DNA of 64,000 nucleotides from Streptomyces sp. A1136 (GCF_004795055.1 NZ_SSBJ01000025.1:56181-120180), one strand, 5' to 3'; positions 1-9,021 are shown, numbered from the stretch's first letter. Program-made: numbers and translations. Notes: generated by a model not told the origin, from the letters alone.

Positions 1-1861
1 GCGCCTCGTGCGTACGGGGCCGGAGGCCTTCGGGGTCCCCGAGCAGCGCGACCGCCTCCGGCGCGCGCATCAGCAGGTCGGGGGCCAGGCGCCCGGCGGA
101 CAGCACTCGGGCGAGGTTCTCGGCGGCCGCGCCCTCGTCGCGCAGGAGCCGCAGGTACCAGGGGGTGCGGCCGAGGGCGTCGGAGACCTTGCGGAAGTTG
201 AGGAGTCCTGCGTCGGGGTCGGCGGAGTCGGCGAACCAGCCGAGCATCACGGGCAGCAGGGTGCGCTGGATCGCGGCCTTGCGGCTGACGCCGGAGGCGA
301 GGGCTTCGAGGTGGCGCAGGGCGGCGGCGGGGTCGGCGTAGCCGAGGGCTTCCAGGCGCTGGCCGGCGGCGCGCGGGGAGAGCCGGGTCTCGCCGGGGGC
401 GAGCTGGGCGACGGCGTCGAGCAGCGGCCGGTAGAAGAGCTTCTCGTGCAGGCGCCGGACCACGGAGGCGTGCCGGCGCCAGGCCTTGTTGAGTTCGGCG
501 ACCGGTTCGGTGCGCAGGCCCATGGACCGGCCCAGGCGCCGCAGGTCGTTCTCGTCCTCGGGGACGAGGTGGGTGCGGCGCAGCCGGTAGAGCTGGATGC
601 GGTGTTCCATGGCGCGCAGGAAGCGGTACGCGTCGTGCAGCTGGGCGGCGTCGGCGCGACCGACGTAGCCGCCGGCGGCGAGGGCGTGCAGGGCGTCGAG
701 GGTGGTGCCGGAGTGGAGGGTGGCGTCGCTGCGGCCGTGCACGAGCTGGAGCAGTTGGACGGCGAACTCGACGTCGCGCAGGCCGCCGGGGCCGAGTTTG
801 AGCTCGCGGTCGACCTGGGCGGCGGGGATGTTGTCGACGACGCGGCGGCGCATCTTCTGGACGTCGGCCACGAAGTTCTCGCGTTCGGCGGCCTGCCACA
901 CGAGCGGAGTTATGGCCTCGATGTACTGGGCGCCCAGTTCGGGGTCGCCGGCGACCGCGCGCGCCTTGAGCAGGGCCTGGAACTCCCAGGTCTTCGCCCA
1001 GCGCTGGTAGTAGGCGAGGTGGGAGGCGAGGGTGCGCACCAGCGGGCCGTTGCGGCCCTCGGGGCGCAGGTTGGCGTCGACGGGCCAGATGGTTCCCTCG
1101 ACGGTGGTCTCGGAGCAGATCCGCATGAGGTGGGAGGCGAGGCGGGTGGCGGCCTGGACGGCCTCGCCCTCGTCGGTTGCCTTCGTCGCGTCGCCGACGA
1201 AGATGACGTCCACGTCGGAGACGTAGTTGAGTTCGTTGCCGCCGCACTTGCCCATGGCGATGACCGCCAGGCGGCACCGGGCAGCGTCCTCGGGGGCGGC
1301 GGCGCTCGCGATGCGCAGGGCCGCGCGGAGGGTCGCGGTGGCGAGGTCGGCGAGTTCGGCGGCGGTCTCGGCGAGGTCGATGGTGCCGCAGACGTCGCGG
1401 GCGGCGATGGAGAGCAGGCAGCGGCGGTAGGCGATGCGCAGGGTGACCGGGTCGTGGGCGCCGGCGAGGCCGCGTTCGAAGTCGGCGAGGCCGGGGTGGA
1501 GGTCGACGGCTTCGTAGGTGACGAGGGCCTGCCAGTCGCGGGGGTGGCGGGCGAGGTGGTCGGCGAGGGCCTCCGAGGCGCCGAGTACGCCGAGCAGCCG
1601 GTCGCGCAGCGGTTTCGCGCTGAGCAGGGTGTCGAGGAGCACGGGCAGTTCGTCGGGCTGCTGCGCCTCGGCGAGCCGGACGAGCCCGAGGAGGGCGAGG
1701 TCGGGGTCCGCGGTGGCCCCGAGCGCGTCGAGGAGCACGGGGTCGGTCCGTACGGAGGCCAGCACCGCGCTCTCCAGCAGCCGGGCGGCGGCGGAGGGGT
1801 CGGTGAACCCGCTCCGCAGCAGCCGGATGAAGGTGCTGCTCCTGCGTCCCGGGACTGTCAT
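1..1861 (-). CDS. glnE: GlnE, bifunctional glutamine synthetase adenylyltransferase/deadenylase (partial)
   Basis: The reading frame starts at the ATG at 1859-1861 and runs off the left edge, so about 620 N-terminal residues of a protein usually near 1000 residues are present. GlnE attaches AMP to a tyrosine of glutamine synthetase I, or removes it, according to nitrogen status. A nucleotidyltransferase motif (GKCGGNELNYVSDVDVIFVG) lies near residues 200-220 and belongs to the N-terminal deadenylylating domain, followed by the helical region with DNLRPEGRNGPLVR-like and GPGGLRDVEF segments. The C-terminal adenylylating domain is outside the window. The neighbour glnA2 fits a nitrogen-metabolism setting, although GlnA2-type enzymes are not thought to be GlnE substrates. 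Confidence 0.95.
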   Translation of the reverse strand, partial: MTVPGRRSSTFIRLLRSGFTDPSAAARLLESAVLASVRTDPVLLDALGATADPDLALLGLVRLAEAQQPDELPVLLDTLLSAKPLRDRLLGVLGASEALADHLARHPRDWQALVTYEAVDLHPGLADFERGLAGAHDPVTLRIAYRRCLLSIAARDVCGTIDLAETAAELADLATATLRAALRIASAAAPEDAARCRLAVIAMGKCGGNELNYVSDVDVIFVGDATKATDEGEAVQAATRLASHLMRICSETTVEGTIWPVDANLRPEGRNGPLVRTLASHLAYYQRWAKTWEFQALLKARAVAGDPELGAQYIEAITPLVWQAAERENFVADVQKMRRRVVDNIPAAQVDRELKLGPGGLRDVEFAVQLLQLVHGRSDATLHSGTTLDALHALAAGGYVGRADAAQLHDAYRFLRAMEHRIQLYRLRRTHLVPEDENDLRRLGRSMGLRTEPVAELNKAWRRHASVVRRLHEKLFYRPLLDAVAQLAPGETRLSPRAAGQRLEALGYADPAAALRHLEALASGVSRKAAIQRTLLPVMLGWFADSADPDAGLLNFRKVSDALGRTPWYLRLLRDEGAAAENLARVLSAGRLAPDLLMRAPEAVALLGDPEGLRPRTHEA

Positions 1862-2475
1862 CCCGCCGCCTCCCGCGTGCGTCGCTGCCGGGGGTGGCCC
1901 GGCCGGCCTGGGCCGAGCCTAGCCGGAGCGGGCGTGCGGCTCACCGGGGCGCGGGGCGCGCCGGCCCCACGCGGAAGGGGGACGCCCGCTTCCGGTGGAG
2001 GGGGGGCGACGTGAACAACCTCACAGGCCCGCCGGTGTACGCGCCCGTCGCCGCCGCGCCGCCGACGGGCGCGTCGGTCGCCCCGGCGTCTCGTCGGGAC
2101 GCCGCCCACCGCGATGACCGGCGCAAACGTGCCTCGTGCGGGCGGCGCGGGGTGCCGCGTACTCAGGTCGGGGCCCGTGCGCGGACCGGCGACGGCGGGA
2201 GCCATAAGGTCTAAATCCACCCAAGAAGGGCAAGTCGCCTATTACGCCCCTAACGCCACATATGATGACGGAAGTTGGCCCACGGGTCGGGACAAACGCG
2301 TCCGCATGGCGGGCAATTGCCTCGATCGAACCCGCGCAAGGCACAATCACATCCGGTCGTTTTTCGGAAAGCACGAGTCATCGGCGACATCGATGAACCA
2401 AGTCGCCCGGATTGACCTCTCTTTGAGTGACCGCTTAGCGGTTCTTCCCGCCCGGAACGACCCCAAGGCGTGACC
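1862..2475. other. 614-bp gene-free region between glnE and the PIG-L gene
   Basis: No convincing coding sequence is seen; open frames here have ragged composition and no ribosome site. The stretch from about 2200 to 2420 is clearly more AT-rich than its surroundings (for example around 2235-2275 and 2340-2400). It should hold the divergent promoters of glnE and the PIG-L gene. Confidence 0.6.
2412..2441 (+). promoter_or_regulatory. Candidate promoter of the PIG-L gene
   Basis: A TTGACC hexamer at 2412-2417 and a TAGCGG(T) hexamer at 2436-2441 are separated by 18 bp, matching the Streptomyces vegetative pattern. The start codon lies 34 bp downstream, preceded by AAGG at 2465-2468. Confidence 0.45.
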
Positions 2476-4569
2476 ATGCCGATGACCCGCCGCCGCCTGC
2501 TGCTGGCTGCCGCACTGCTGCCCGTGCTGACGGTCGGCACCACCGGCGTACTCGCCATCGCCTCGGGCGAACAGACATCGGCAGAAGCCAGCCAGGAGAA
2601 GCACCCCGCCGCGCCCGTCATACCGGCGAGCACCACGACGGGCACGGTGGTGCAGATCGTGGCCCACCCGGACGACGACCTGTTCTTCATGAACCCGGAC
2701 CTCAGCCGGTCCCTGACGGCGGGCGTCCCGCTCACCACCGTCTACCTCACCTCCGGCGAGGCCGACGGCCGCAACGAGGCCGCGGGCGGCGCCGCCAAGG
2801 ACCCCGAGCAGCCCGCCGACCGCGCGCACTACGCGGAGGCCCGCCAGAACGGCATACGGTGCGCATACGCGCAGATGGTGACCGGGGACCGCACGAGCGC
2901 GTGGCAGCGCACGGTCATACCCACCGTCGGCGGCGGCCAGGCCGAGGTGGACGTCCTGGTCGGCCACCCGCAGATCAACCTGGTCTGGCTCCAGATGCGC
3001 GAGGCCCGCACCACCACCGCGGAGACCCCCGAGAGCCTGCGCGGCCTGTGGAACGGCGAGATACCCGCCCTGGAGGCCCAGCTCGCCTCGGGCTCTCCCG
3101 TCACGCAGCCGTTCACGTACACCAAGGACCAGGTGGTCCAGGTCATAGCCGGGGTCCTGACGAAGTACCGTCCGACGACGATACGGATGCAGGACCCGAC
3201 CCCCGGCCGGGAGCAGCTGTCCGGCAAGTACACCGACCACCAGGACCACATGTACGGCGCCCGTTTCGTGCAGGCCGGGTACGCCGCGTACGCCCGCCAG
3301 ATCAGCGACCGCCCCCACTTCGCCATCCAGAACTACCTCGGTTACCACACCGGCAGCCTCCCGCACGCGCTGGACCCGCAGACGGCCGAGACCAAGATCG
3401 GCTACCTCAAGACCTACGCCTGGCTAGACCACGAGAACTACTGCGGCAGCATCGCCGGCTGCGGCGACCGGAAGGTCGCGGGCAGCCCCACCGGCCGCAA
3501 CTGGGCCCAGTCGCTGCGCTACGCCCGCGCCGACAACACCTCCTGGATGACGGAGGGCGCCCTCGGCCGGCTCTACGCCTTCGCGGCGCTCGACGGCCGG
3601 CTGGCCCTCTGGACCCGGGAGCCCTCCGGCATCTGGACCGGCCCGACCCTGCTGCCCGGTGAGGGCATCGACCCCGGCGTCTTCGCCACCCGCCTGCCCG
3701 ACGGCCGGATCACGGTCGTCGCGACCCGCACCTCCTTCGGCCGGCGGGGGAAGGACTACCTCCGCGAGGTCGTCACCCTCACCCAGTCGGCGCCGGGCGG
3801 CCCGTTCGGTGCCTGGCAGTCGCTCGGCACCCCCGAGGCCGCGGACGAGACCGGCACCTCGGCGATCAGTGCACCCGCGGCGGTGGTCGGCGCGGACGGC
3901 CGGCTGACGGTGTACCTTCGCGACTCCCACCGCACGCTGCGCGCCGCCGTCCAGCAGCCGTCGGGCGCCTTCGGCGAGTGGCAGCACCTGGGCGGCGCCG
4001 ACCTGCAGAGCGACCCGGTGGTGGCGGTGGACGCCGCCGGCCGCCGCCACGTCTACGGGACCACCACCACCTCCGTCCTCGCCTGGACCCAGGCCGCCCC
4101 GGACGCCCCCCTCCAGGGGCCGTTCCAGACGAACCTCCCCGCCACCACGGTCCCCATCACGGCGGCCCCCGACGGCGCGGGCGTCCGGCTCTACTTCCGC
4201 CGCCCCGACTCCGGCGTGGTCCGCAGCGCCCTGGTCACGGCCGGCCCCGGCAAGCCGGAGGTGTCCGCCCTCAGCGAGTCCGGCGGGCGGGCCGGCTACG
4301 GCGCGGTCGGCGTCGCGGGCCACCTCGTGGTGGGCCGCGCCGACACCGGCACCATCAGCACCACCTCGATCGGCGGCCCGCCGGCCTGGGTGGAGTCCGC
4401 CATGCTCTACACCGGCGCCCCGTCCGCCGCCCTCGACCACTCGGGCGGCGCCACGACGGCGGTCCTCGGCCTCGACGCCGCGCTCCACACCACCACGACC
4501 CCGCCCACCGGCACCCCGCGCCCCACCTGGCACCCGGCGGTCTTCCCCCTCCCGACCCCCCGCGCCTGA
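2476..4569 (+). CDS. Secreted PIG-L family deacetylase with C-terminal propeller-like region
   Basis: This 697-residue protein begins with a Tat-like signal (RRR at residues 5-7, then a hydrophobic stretch), so it is probably exported. Residues 63-68 read AHPDDD, the metal-binding signature of PIG-L/LmbE N-acetylglucosamine deacetylases, and a DHQDH motif near residue 255 likely supplies the remaining ligands. After about residue 350 the sequence changes to repeated units with W/F-rich strands (LYAFAALDGRLALWTR and similar), resembling a sialidase or PLL-type beta-propeller that might bind glycans. ATG 2476 is preferred because AAGG lies 7 nt upstream; a GTG at 2470 and ATG at 2482 are alternatives. 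The substrate is unknown; an extracellular acetamido-sugar glycan is an inference. Confidence 0.85.
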   Translation: MPMTRRRLLLAAALLPVLTVGTTGVLAIASGEQTSAEASQEKHPAAPVIPASTTTGTVVQIVAHPDDDLFFMNPDLSRSLTAGVPLTTVYLTSGEADGRNEAAGGAAKDPEQPADRAHYAEARQNGIRCAYAQMVTGDRTSAWQRTVIPTVGGGQAEVDVLVGHPQINLVWLQMREARTTTAETPESLRGLWNGEIPALEAQLASGSPVTQPFTYTKDQVVQVIAGVLTKYRPTTIRMQDPTPGREQLSGKYTDHQDHMYGARFVQAGYAAYARQISDRPHFAIQNYLGYHTGSLPHALDPQTAETKIGYLKTYAWLDHENYCGSIAGCGDRKVAGSPTGRNWAQSLRYARADNTSWMTEGALGRLYAFAALDGRLALWTREPSGIWTGPTLLPGEGIDPGVFATRLPDGRITVVATRTSFGRRGKDYLREVVTLTQSAPGGPFGAWQSLGTPEAADETGTSAISAPAAVVGADGRLTVYLRDSHRTLRAAVQQPSGAFGEWQHLGGADLQSDPVVAVDAAGRRHVYGTTTTSVLAWTQAAPDAPLQGPFQTNLPATTVPITAAPDGAGVRLYFRRPDSGVVRSALVTAGPGKPEVSALSESGGRAGYGAVGVAGHLVVGRADTGTISTTSIGGPPAWVESAMLYTGAPSAALDHSGGATTAVLGLDAALHTTTTPPTGTPRPTWHPAVFPLPTPRA

Positions 4570-4577
4570 CCCCGCCA

Positions 4578-4623
4578 CGCCGAAGGCCCCGCCCCCGATT
4601 CCCGGGAGGCGGGGCCTTCGGCG
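4578..4623. terminator. Bidirectional terminator between PIG-L gene and glnA2
   Basis: A perfect 16-bp stem (4578-4593 with 4608-4623) encloses a 14-nt loop between two convergent genes. Confidence 0.85.
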
Positions 4624-4637
4624 CGTCCGGACGGCGG

Positions 4638-5999
4638 CTACAGCACCGGCATCATCTTGCGGAGTTCGAAGGCGGTGACCTCGGAGCGGTACTCCTCCCA
4701 CTCCTGCTTCTTGTTGCGCAGGAAGAAGTCGAAGACGTGCTCGCCGAGGGTTTCGGCGACCAGTTCGCTGCGTTCCATCAAGGAGATGGCCTCGCCGAGG
4801 TTCTGGGGCAGGGGTTCGATGCCCATGGCGCGGCGTTCGGCGTCGGAGAGGGCCCAGACGTCGTCGTCGGCGCCGGCCGGGAGTTCGTAGCCCTCCTCGA
4901 TGCCCTTGAGGCCCGCCGCGAGGAGCACGGCGTACGTCAGGTAGGGGTTGGCGCCCGAGTCGATCGAGCGGACCTCGACGCGGGAGGAGCCGGTCTTGCC
5001 CGGCTTGTACATCGGGACGCGGATCAGGGCCGAGCGGTTGTTGTGGCCCCAGCAGATGTACGAGGGGGCCTCGCCGCCCGAGCCGGCGGTACGGGACGAG
5101 CCGCCCCAGATGCGCTTGTAGGAGTTGACCCACTGGTTGGTGACGGCGGCGGTCTCCGCCGCGTGCTTGAGCAGGCCGGCGATGAAGGAGCGGCCGACCT
5201 TCGAGAGCTGGTACTCGGCGCCCGACTCGTAGAAGGCGTTGCGGTCGCCCTCGAAGAGGGAGAGGTGGGTGTGCATGCCCGAGCCCGGGTACTCCGAGAA
5301 CGGCTTCGGCATGAAGGTGGCCTGGACGCCCTGCTCCAGGGCCACCTGCTTCATGACCAGGCGGAAGGTCATGATGTTGTCGGCCGTGGACAGCGCGTCG
5401 GCGTAGCGCAGGTCGATCTCCTGCTGGCCGGGGGCGCCCTCGTGGTGGCTGAACTCGACCGAGATGCCCATCGATTCGAGCATGGTGATCGCCTGGCGGC
5501 GGAAGTCCATGCCGACGTTCTGCGGGGTGTGGTCGAAGTAGCCGGAATTGTCCGCGGGCACCGGCCGGGTACCGTCCAGCGGCTTGTCCTTGAGCAGGAA
5601 GAACTCGATCTCCGGGTGGGTGTAGAAGGTGAAGCCCAGGTCGGAGGTCTTGTTCAGGATGCGCTTGAGGACGTAGCGGGGGTCCGCGTACGACGGGGAG
5701 CCGTCCGGCATCAGGATGTCGCAGAACATCCTGGCGGTCCCGGGGGCCTCGGCGCGCCACGGCAGTATCTGGAAGGTGCCCGGGTCCGGCTTGGCGATCA
5801 TGTCGGACTCGTAGACCCGCGCGAAGCCCTCGATCGCGGAGCCGTCGAAGCCGATGCCCTCGTCGAAGGCCTGCTCCAGTTCCGCGGGCGCGACCGCGAC
5901 GGACTTCAGGAAGCCCAGCACGTCGGTGAACCACAGGCGCACGAAGCGGATGTCGCGCTCCTCGAGCGTCCGGAGGACGAATTCCTGCTGCTTGTCCAT
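4638..5999 (-). CDS. glnA2: Glutamine synthetase I-like protein, GlnA2 type (gamma-glutamylpolyamine synthetase)
   Basis: The 453-residue protein starts MDKQQEFVLRTLEERDIRF and is a class I glutamine synthetase homologue. It has the beta-grasp N-terminal domain and catalytic motifs such as HPEIEFFLL, GMHTHLSLF, NRSALIRVP and a CHHEGAPGQQEIDL-like ligand region (SHHEGAPGQQEIDLRYADAL). The tyrosine-containing adenylylation loop of true GlnA is not recognisable near the C-terminus, where the protein reads DDDVWALSDAERRAMG. This agrees with established knowledge of Streptomyces coelicolor GlnA2, which glutamylates polyamines rather than ammonia and is not controlled by GlnE. Assignment to GlnA2 rather than GlnA3 or GlnA4 is by sequence memory. 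It is transcribed alone, facing the PIG-L gene across a terminator. Confidence 0.85.
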   Translation of the reverse strand: MDKQQEFVLRTLEERDIRFVRLWFTDVLGFLKSVAVAPAELEQAFDEGIGFDGSAIEGFARVYESDMIAKPDPGTFQILPWRAEAPGTARMFCDILMPDGSPSYADPRYVLKRILNKTSDLGFTFYTHPEIEFFLLKDKPLDGTRPVPADNSGYFDHTPQNVGMDFRRQAITMLESMGISVEFSHHEGAPGQQEIDLRYADALSTADNIMTFRLVMKQVALEQGVQATFMPKPFSEYPGSGMHTHLSLFEGDRNAFYESGAEYQLSKVGRSFIAGLLKHAAETAAVTNQWVNSYKRIWGGSSRTAGSGGEAPSYICWGHNNRSALIRVPMYKPGKTGSSRVEVRSIDSGANPYLTYAVLLAAGLKGIEEGYELPAGADDDVWALSDAERRAMGIEPLPQNLGEAISLMERSELVAETLGEHVFDFFLRNKKQEWEEYRSEVTAFELRKMMPVL

Positions 6000-6087
6000 G
6001 CCTTCATCCTCGCAGTTCAGACGGCGTGTGCACCACCGCCCCCCGGAGGGGGAGCACAGTCGGGCCGGCCCAGTATCGCCACCCGTG

Positions 6088-6103
6088 GTTTCCGCCACAT
6101 TAC
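6088..6103 (-). promoter_or_regulatory. Possible GlnR half-site upstream of glnA2
   Basis: Read on the minus strand this is GTAAT-n6-GAAAC, close to the GlnR element gTnAC-n6-GaAAC. It lies 89 bp before the glnA2 start. No second element at the usual spacing is visible, so it is weak. Confidence 0.3.
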
Positions 6104-6172
6104 GCACCCCTGAAAGGTCGTGGCACCCCCGCACTGACTGCGGGCCCGTCATGAGCATTACCATCTGCGGCC

Positions 6173-6691
6173 ATGGGGGGCTGGAAGCACACGGAGCTCG
6201 GGGGCCACAGCGGTCCCCCGCCCCGGCGTGCCGCCCGGTCGGGCGCACCGGCCGCGGTGGCCGCCGCGCTCGCCCTCGGGATGCTGCTGTGGGGGGCCGC
6301 GTTCCCCTGTGCGGGGAATCTGGCGGCCCACGGCTTCCGGGTGGCCGTCGCGCGGGCGCACCACCCCGCGCACTCCACGGCGCGCGGCGTGGAGCAGGGC
6401 CCGGCGCGTTACCCGGCGCGCGCGTCGGCGGGCCGCCCGGTACACGTAGCGGCGCCCGGATCGGCGCCCGGATCGACGCATGCCGACTGTGTGGCGCCGT
6501 CCGAGCTGCCCGGCTGTGCCCCCCGTTCCGACACGCCCCTTGCCGTACTGCCCGTCCCGCCGTCGGCCCTCGCCGCGGTGGGGGCCGGGGCGGTGGTGGG
6601 CGCGCGCCCCGCGTGCGCCGGTCCGGTCCGGGCACCGGGGACGCTCGCGCGCGCCCCCGATCTGCACGCCCTCCAGGTACTGCGGACCTGA
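6173..6691 (+). CDS. Small secreted or membrane protein, unknown function
   Basis: A 172-residue protein with a hydrophobic segment near residues 25-50, an Ala/Pro/His-rich middle part, scattered cysteines and a C-terminal tail PDLHALQVLRT. The tail resembles a family of small Streptomyces exported proteins (DUF6153-like) encoded beside copper- or DUF305-related genes. The ATG at 6173 has no strong ribosome site. The gene stands 77 bp before a DUF3105 gene on the same strand. I do not recognise a catalytic motif; the call as a real gene rests on composition, position and the tail. Confidence 0.5.
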   Translation: MGGWKHTELGGHSGPPPRRAARSGAPAAVAAALALGMLLWGAAFPCAGNLAAHGFRVAVARAHHPAHSTARGVEQGPARYPARASAGRPVHVAAPGSAPGSTHADCVAPSELPGCAPRSDTPLAVLPVPPSALAAVGAGAVVGARPACAGPVRAPGTLARAPDLHALQVLRT

Positions 6692-6768
6692 CGCCGTCGG
6701 GCGCGCCGGACGCGCGCCCCTCGCAGCGGAACCGCATTCCACCCCCCTCAGCAGAAGGAACAGGGCAC

Positions 6769-7431
6769 ATGGCCAGCAAGTCCGGCAAGACCACCACCGA
6801 CACCAACGCGCGACAGGCCCGCATAGCCGAGATGCGCCGCGCGGAGAAAGCACGCGACCGGCGCAACAAGATCATCGCGATCACCGCCTCCACCGCGGTC
6901 GTCGCCGCCCTCATCGGTTTCGGCTCCTGGATGCTGATCAACCAGAAGCAGAAGGAGAAGGACGCCGCCGCGGCCCGCAAGGCGCCCGTGAGCGGCGAGC
7001 GCAGCTGGGACGCCAAGACGCTGGGCCGCAACCACGTCGAGACCCCGGTCACCTACCCGATGAACCCGCCGGTCGGCGGTGACCACAACCCGCGCTGGAT
7101 GAACTGCGACGGCGACGTCTACCCGAACCCGCTGCCCGAGGTGAACGCGGTGCACTCCTTGGAGCACGGCGCGGTCTGGGTGACGTACAACGAGAAGGCC
7201 GCCAAGGCCGACGTGGACACGCTCGCCGCGAAGGTCCGCAAGACCCCGTACACGCTGATGAGCCCGGACAAGACCCAGGCCGGGGCGATCATGCTCAGTG
7301 CGTGGGGCAAGCAGCTGACCGTGGCCGACGCGGCCGACCCGCGGGTGGCGCAGTTCTTCACCAAGTACGTGCAGGGCCCGCAGACCCCCGAGCCGGGCGC
7401 GGCCTGCACCAACGGGCTGGCCCAGAAGTGA
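6769..7431 (+). CDS. DUF3105 membrane-anchored protein
   Basis: This 220-residue protein has a charged cytoplasmic N-terminus, one transmembrane segment around residues 38-58 and an extracellular DUF3105 domain. The family features NHV..PVTYPMNPPVGGDHNP and NAVHSLEHGAVWVTY are evident; conserved His and Cys residues suggest metal handling, but this is inferred. ATG 6769 follows AAGGAA at about 6755. The stop overlaps the next start by 4 bases (GTGA), so the DUF305 protein is translationally coupled. Confidence 0.85.
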   Translation: MASKSGKTTTDTNARQARIAEMRRAEKARDRRNKIIAITASTAVVAALIGFGSWMLINQKQKEKDAAAARKAPVSGERSWDAKTLGRNHVETPVTYPMNPPVGGDHNPRWMNCDGDVYPNPLPEVNAVHSLEHGAVWVTYNEKAAKADVDTLAAKVRKTPYTLMSPDKTQAGAIMLSAWGKQLTVADAADPRVAQFFTKYVQGPQTPEPGAACTNGLAQK

Positions 7432-8177
7432 CCCCGCCCCAGGCGCGGCGCGTGTCCCGTACGTACTGGGCGGCGGGCGCGGCGGTGGTCGTCGCCGCGC
7501 TGTTCGCGGTCGGGGCCACGGTCGCCACCGCGAACGGCGGGGGCGGGGACGACGGTTCGGGCTCCTCCTCCCGGGCGCCGGGCCTCTACTCGGCGGACGC
7601 CGGCTTCGCCCGGGACATGGCGGTGCACCACCAGCAGGCCGTGGAGATGTCCTTCATCGTCCGCGACCGCACCCAGGACGAGGCGGTCCGCAGCCTCGCC
7701 TACGACATCGCCAACACCCAGGCGAACCAGCGGGGCATGCTGCTCGGCTGGCTCGACCTGTGGGGGCTGCCGAAGGTGGTGGCGGACGAACCGCCGATGT
7801 CGTGGATGGGCAGCGGCGGCGACGGGCACGGCACGTCCGGGCAGGGGATGAGCGGGCAGGACATGGCCGGTCACGACATGGGCGGTCACGACATGGGCGG
7901 CGCCACCACCAAGCCCGGCGCGCTGATGCCCGGCATGGCCACCAAGGAGGAGATGGACCGGCTGCGCACGGCCCAGGGCCGGGACGCGGAGGTGCTCTAC
8001 CTCCAGCTGATGACCGACCACCACAAGGGCGGCGTCGCGATGGCCCAGGGCTGCGCGACCCAGTGCGCGACCCCGGCGGAGCGGAAGCTGGCCGAGGGGA
8101 TGGTCGCCGCGCAGCGGTCGGAGCTCACCTTGATGGCCGACATGCTGAAGCAGCGCGGGGCCGCGCCGCGCGCGTGA
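7428..8177 (+). CDS. DUF305 protein, His/Met-rich, exported
   Basis: The GTG at 7428 overlaps the DUF3105 stop as GTGA, giving 249 residues. After a short basic N-terminus comes a hydrophobic signal/anchor near residues 13-36. Two DUF305 halves follow, with HHQQAVEMS and DHHKGGVAMAQG, separated by a Gly/Met/His linker with repeated GHDMGGHDMGG units (nucleotides about 7860-7905). DUF305 proteins are ferritin-like-fold exported proteins, often associated with copper. The linker resembles copper-binding Met/His sequences, so periplasmic-side metal binding is a reasonable inference. Paired DUF3105/DUF305 genes are common in actinobacteria. Confidence 0.85.
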   Translation: MTPPQARRVSRTYWAAGAAVVVAALFAVGATVATANGGGGDDGSGSSSRAPGLYSADAGFARDMAVHHQQAVEMSFIVRDRTQDEAVRSLAYDIANTQANQRGMLLGWLDLWGLPKVVADEPPMSWMGSGGDGHGTSGQGMSGQDMAGHDMGGHDMGGATTKPGALMPGMATKEEMDRLRTAQGRDAEVLYLQLMTDHHKGGVAMAQGCATQCATPAERKLAEGMVAAQRSELTLMADMLKQRGAAPRA

Positions 8178-8196
8178 CCGGTGACGCCCGTACGGT

Positions 8197-8249
8197 GGTG
8201 GGAGGCACCTGGGCCGATACCTCGCGGGTCGACCCTCACGCCTCCCACC
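8197..8249. terminator. Possible terminator after the DUF305 gene
   Basis: Ten-base inverted arms GGTGGGAGGC (8197-8206) and GCCTCCCACC (8240-8249) are separated by 33 nt. The long loop makes this tentative. Confidence 0.35.
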
Positions 8250-8392
8250 TGGCCTTTCACGTGGTCCTTCACCCGTACGGGCCTACACCCGTCCGAGTGG
8301 GGTCGCGTGGTCCGTCCGGCCGAACGACGATGGGGACGCCGGGACGGGTGCGCCCGCGCCCGCCCGCACGGCGCTCTCAGGAGGTACACGCC

Positions 8393-8812
8393 ATGACGAC
8401 CGCCGCAGAAATCATGCACCCCGGGGCACAGTGGATCCCGGCCGGTGAAACCCTGGACCGGGCCGCTCAGCTCATGGCCCGGCTGAACGTGGGCGCCCTG
8501 CCCGTCAGCGACGAGAACGAACGCCTCTGCGGCATCATCACGGACCGCGACATCGTGGTGTCGTGCGTGGCCAAGGGGCACGACCCGTCGGTGGTCACCT
8601 GTGGTGACCTCTGCCAGGGCACGCCGCGCTGGATCGACGCCCAAGCCGACATCTCCGACGTACTGGACGAGATGGAGAGCCACCAGATCAAGCGGCTCCC
8701 GGTGATCCAGGACAAGAGGCTGGTCGGCATGATCAGCGAGGCGGACCTGGCCCAGCACCTCTCCGAGGAGCAGATCGCCGGCTTCGTCGAGAAGGTCTAC
8801 GCCCGACGCTGA
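8393..8812 (+). CDS. CBS-pair domain protein
   Basis: A 139-residue protein made of two CBS motifs (residues about 1-65 and 70-130), a fold that binds adenosine nucleotides and senses energy state. Typical features are NVGALPVSDE, GIITDRDIVV, IKRLPVIQD and VGMISEADLAQHLSE. It has no other domain, so it probably acts by binding a partner. The start is fixed by AGGAGG at 8379-8384, 8 nt before the ATG. It is monocistronic and closed by a strong terminator. Confidence 0.9.
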   Translation: MTTAAEIMHPGAQWIPAGETLDRAAQLMARLNVGALPVSDENERLCGIITDRDIVVSCVAKGHDPSVVTCGDLCQGTPRWIDAQADISDVLDEMESHQIKRLPVIQDKRLVGMISEADLAQHLSEEQIAGFVEKVYARR

Positions 8813-8832
8813 CCGGAGGGCCGGCCCACCGC

Positions 8833-8874
8833 GTGCCGGACCGCCCGCGCCGCCCGGCGCGGGCGGTCCGGCAC
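8833..8874 (+). terminator. Terminator of the CBS gene
   Basis: A perfect 19-bp stem (8833-8851 with 8856-8874) with a 4-nt loop begins 20 bp after the CBS stop codon. Confidence 0.85.
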
Positions 8875-9021
8875 GACCGGGGCGGGAGCCGGCACGGCCG
8901 GGCCGAAAGCGGTGGGCCGAAAGCTGTTGGAGGGGATCGGGGGGCGTGGCAGGCTGGTGATCACCGCGTCGGCCGCCGACGCGGGGCACCGCCAACGCCG
9001 TTCCGAAGGACACCTCCAGGC

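Noticed and set aside
8..2014. 668-residue plus-strand open frame
   Set aside because: It is the antisense shadow of glnE; the minus strand gives clear GlnE motifs.
2021..2374. 117-residue minus-strand frame in the glnE upstream gap
   Set aside because: No ribosome site, no family resemblance, and Arg-rich composition typical of random high-GC frames.
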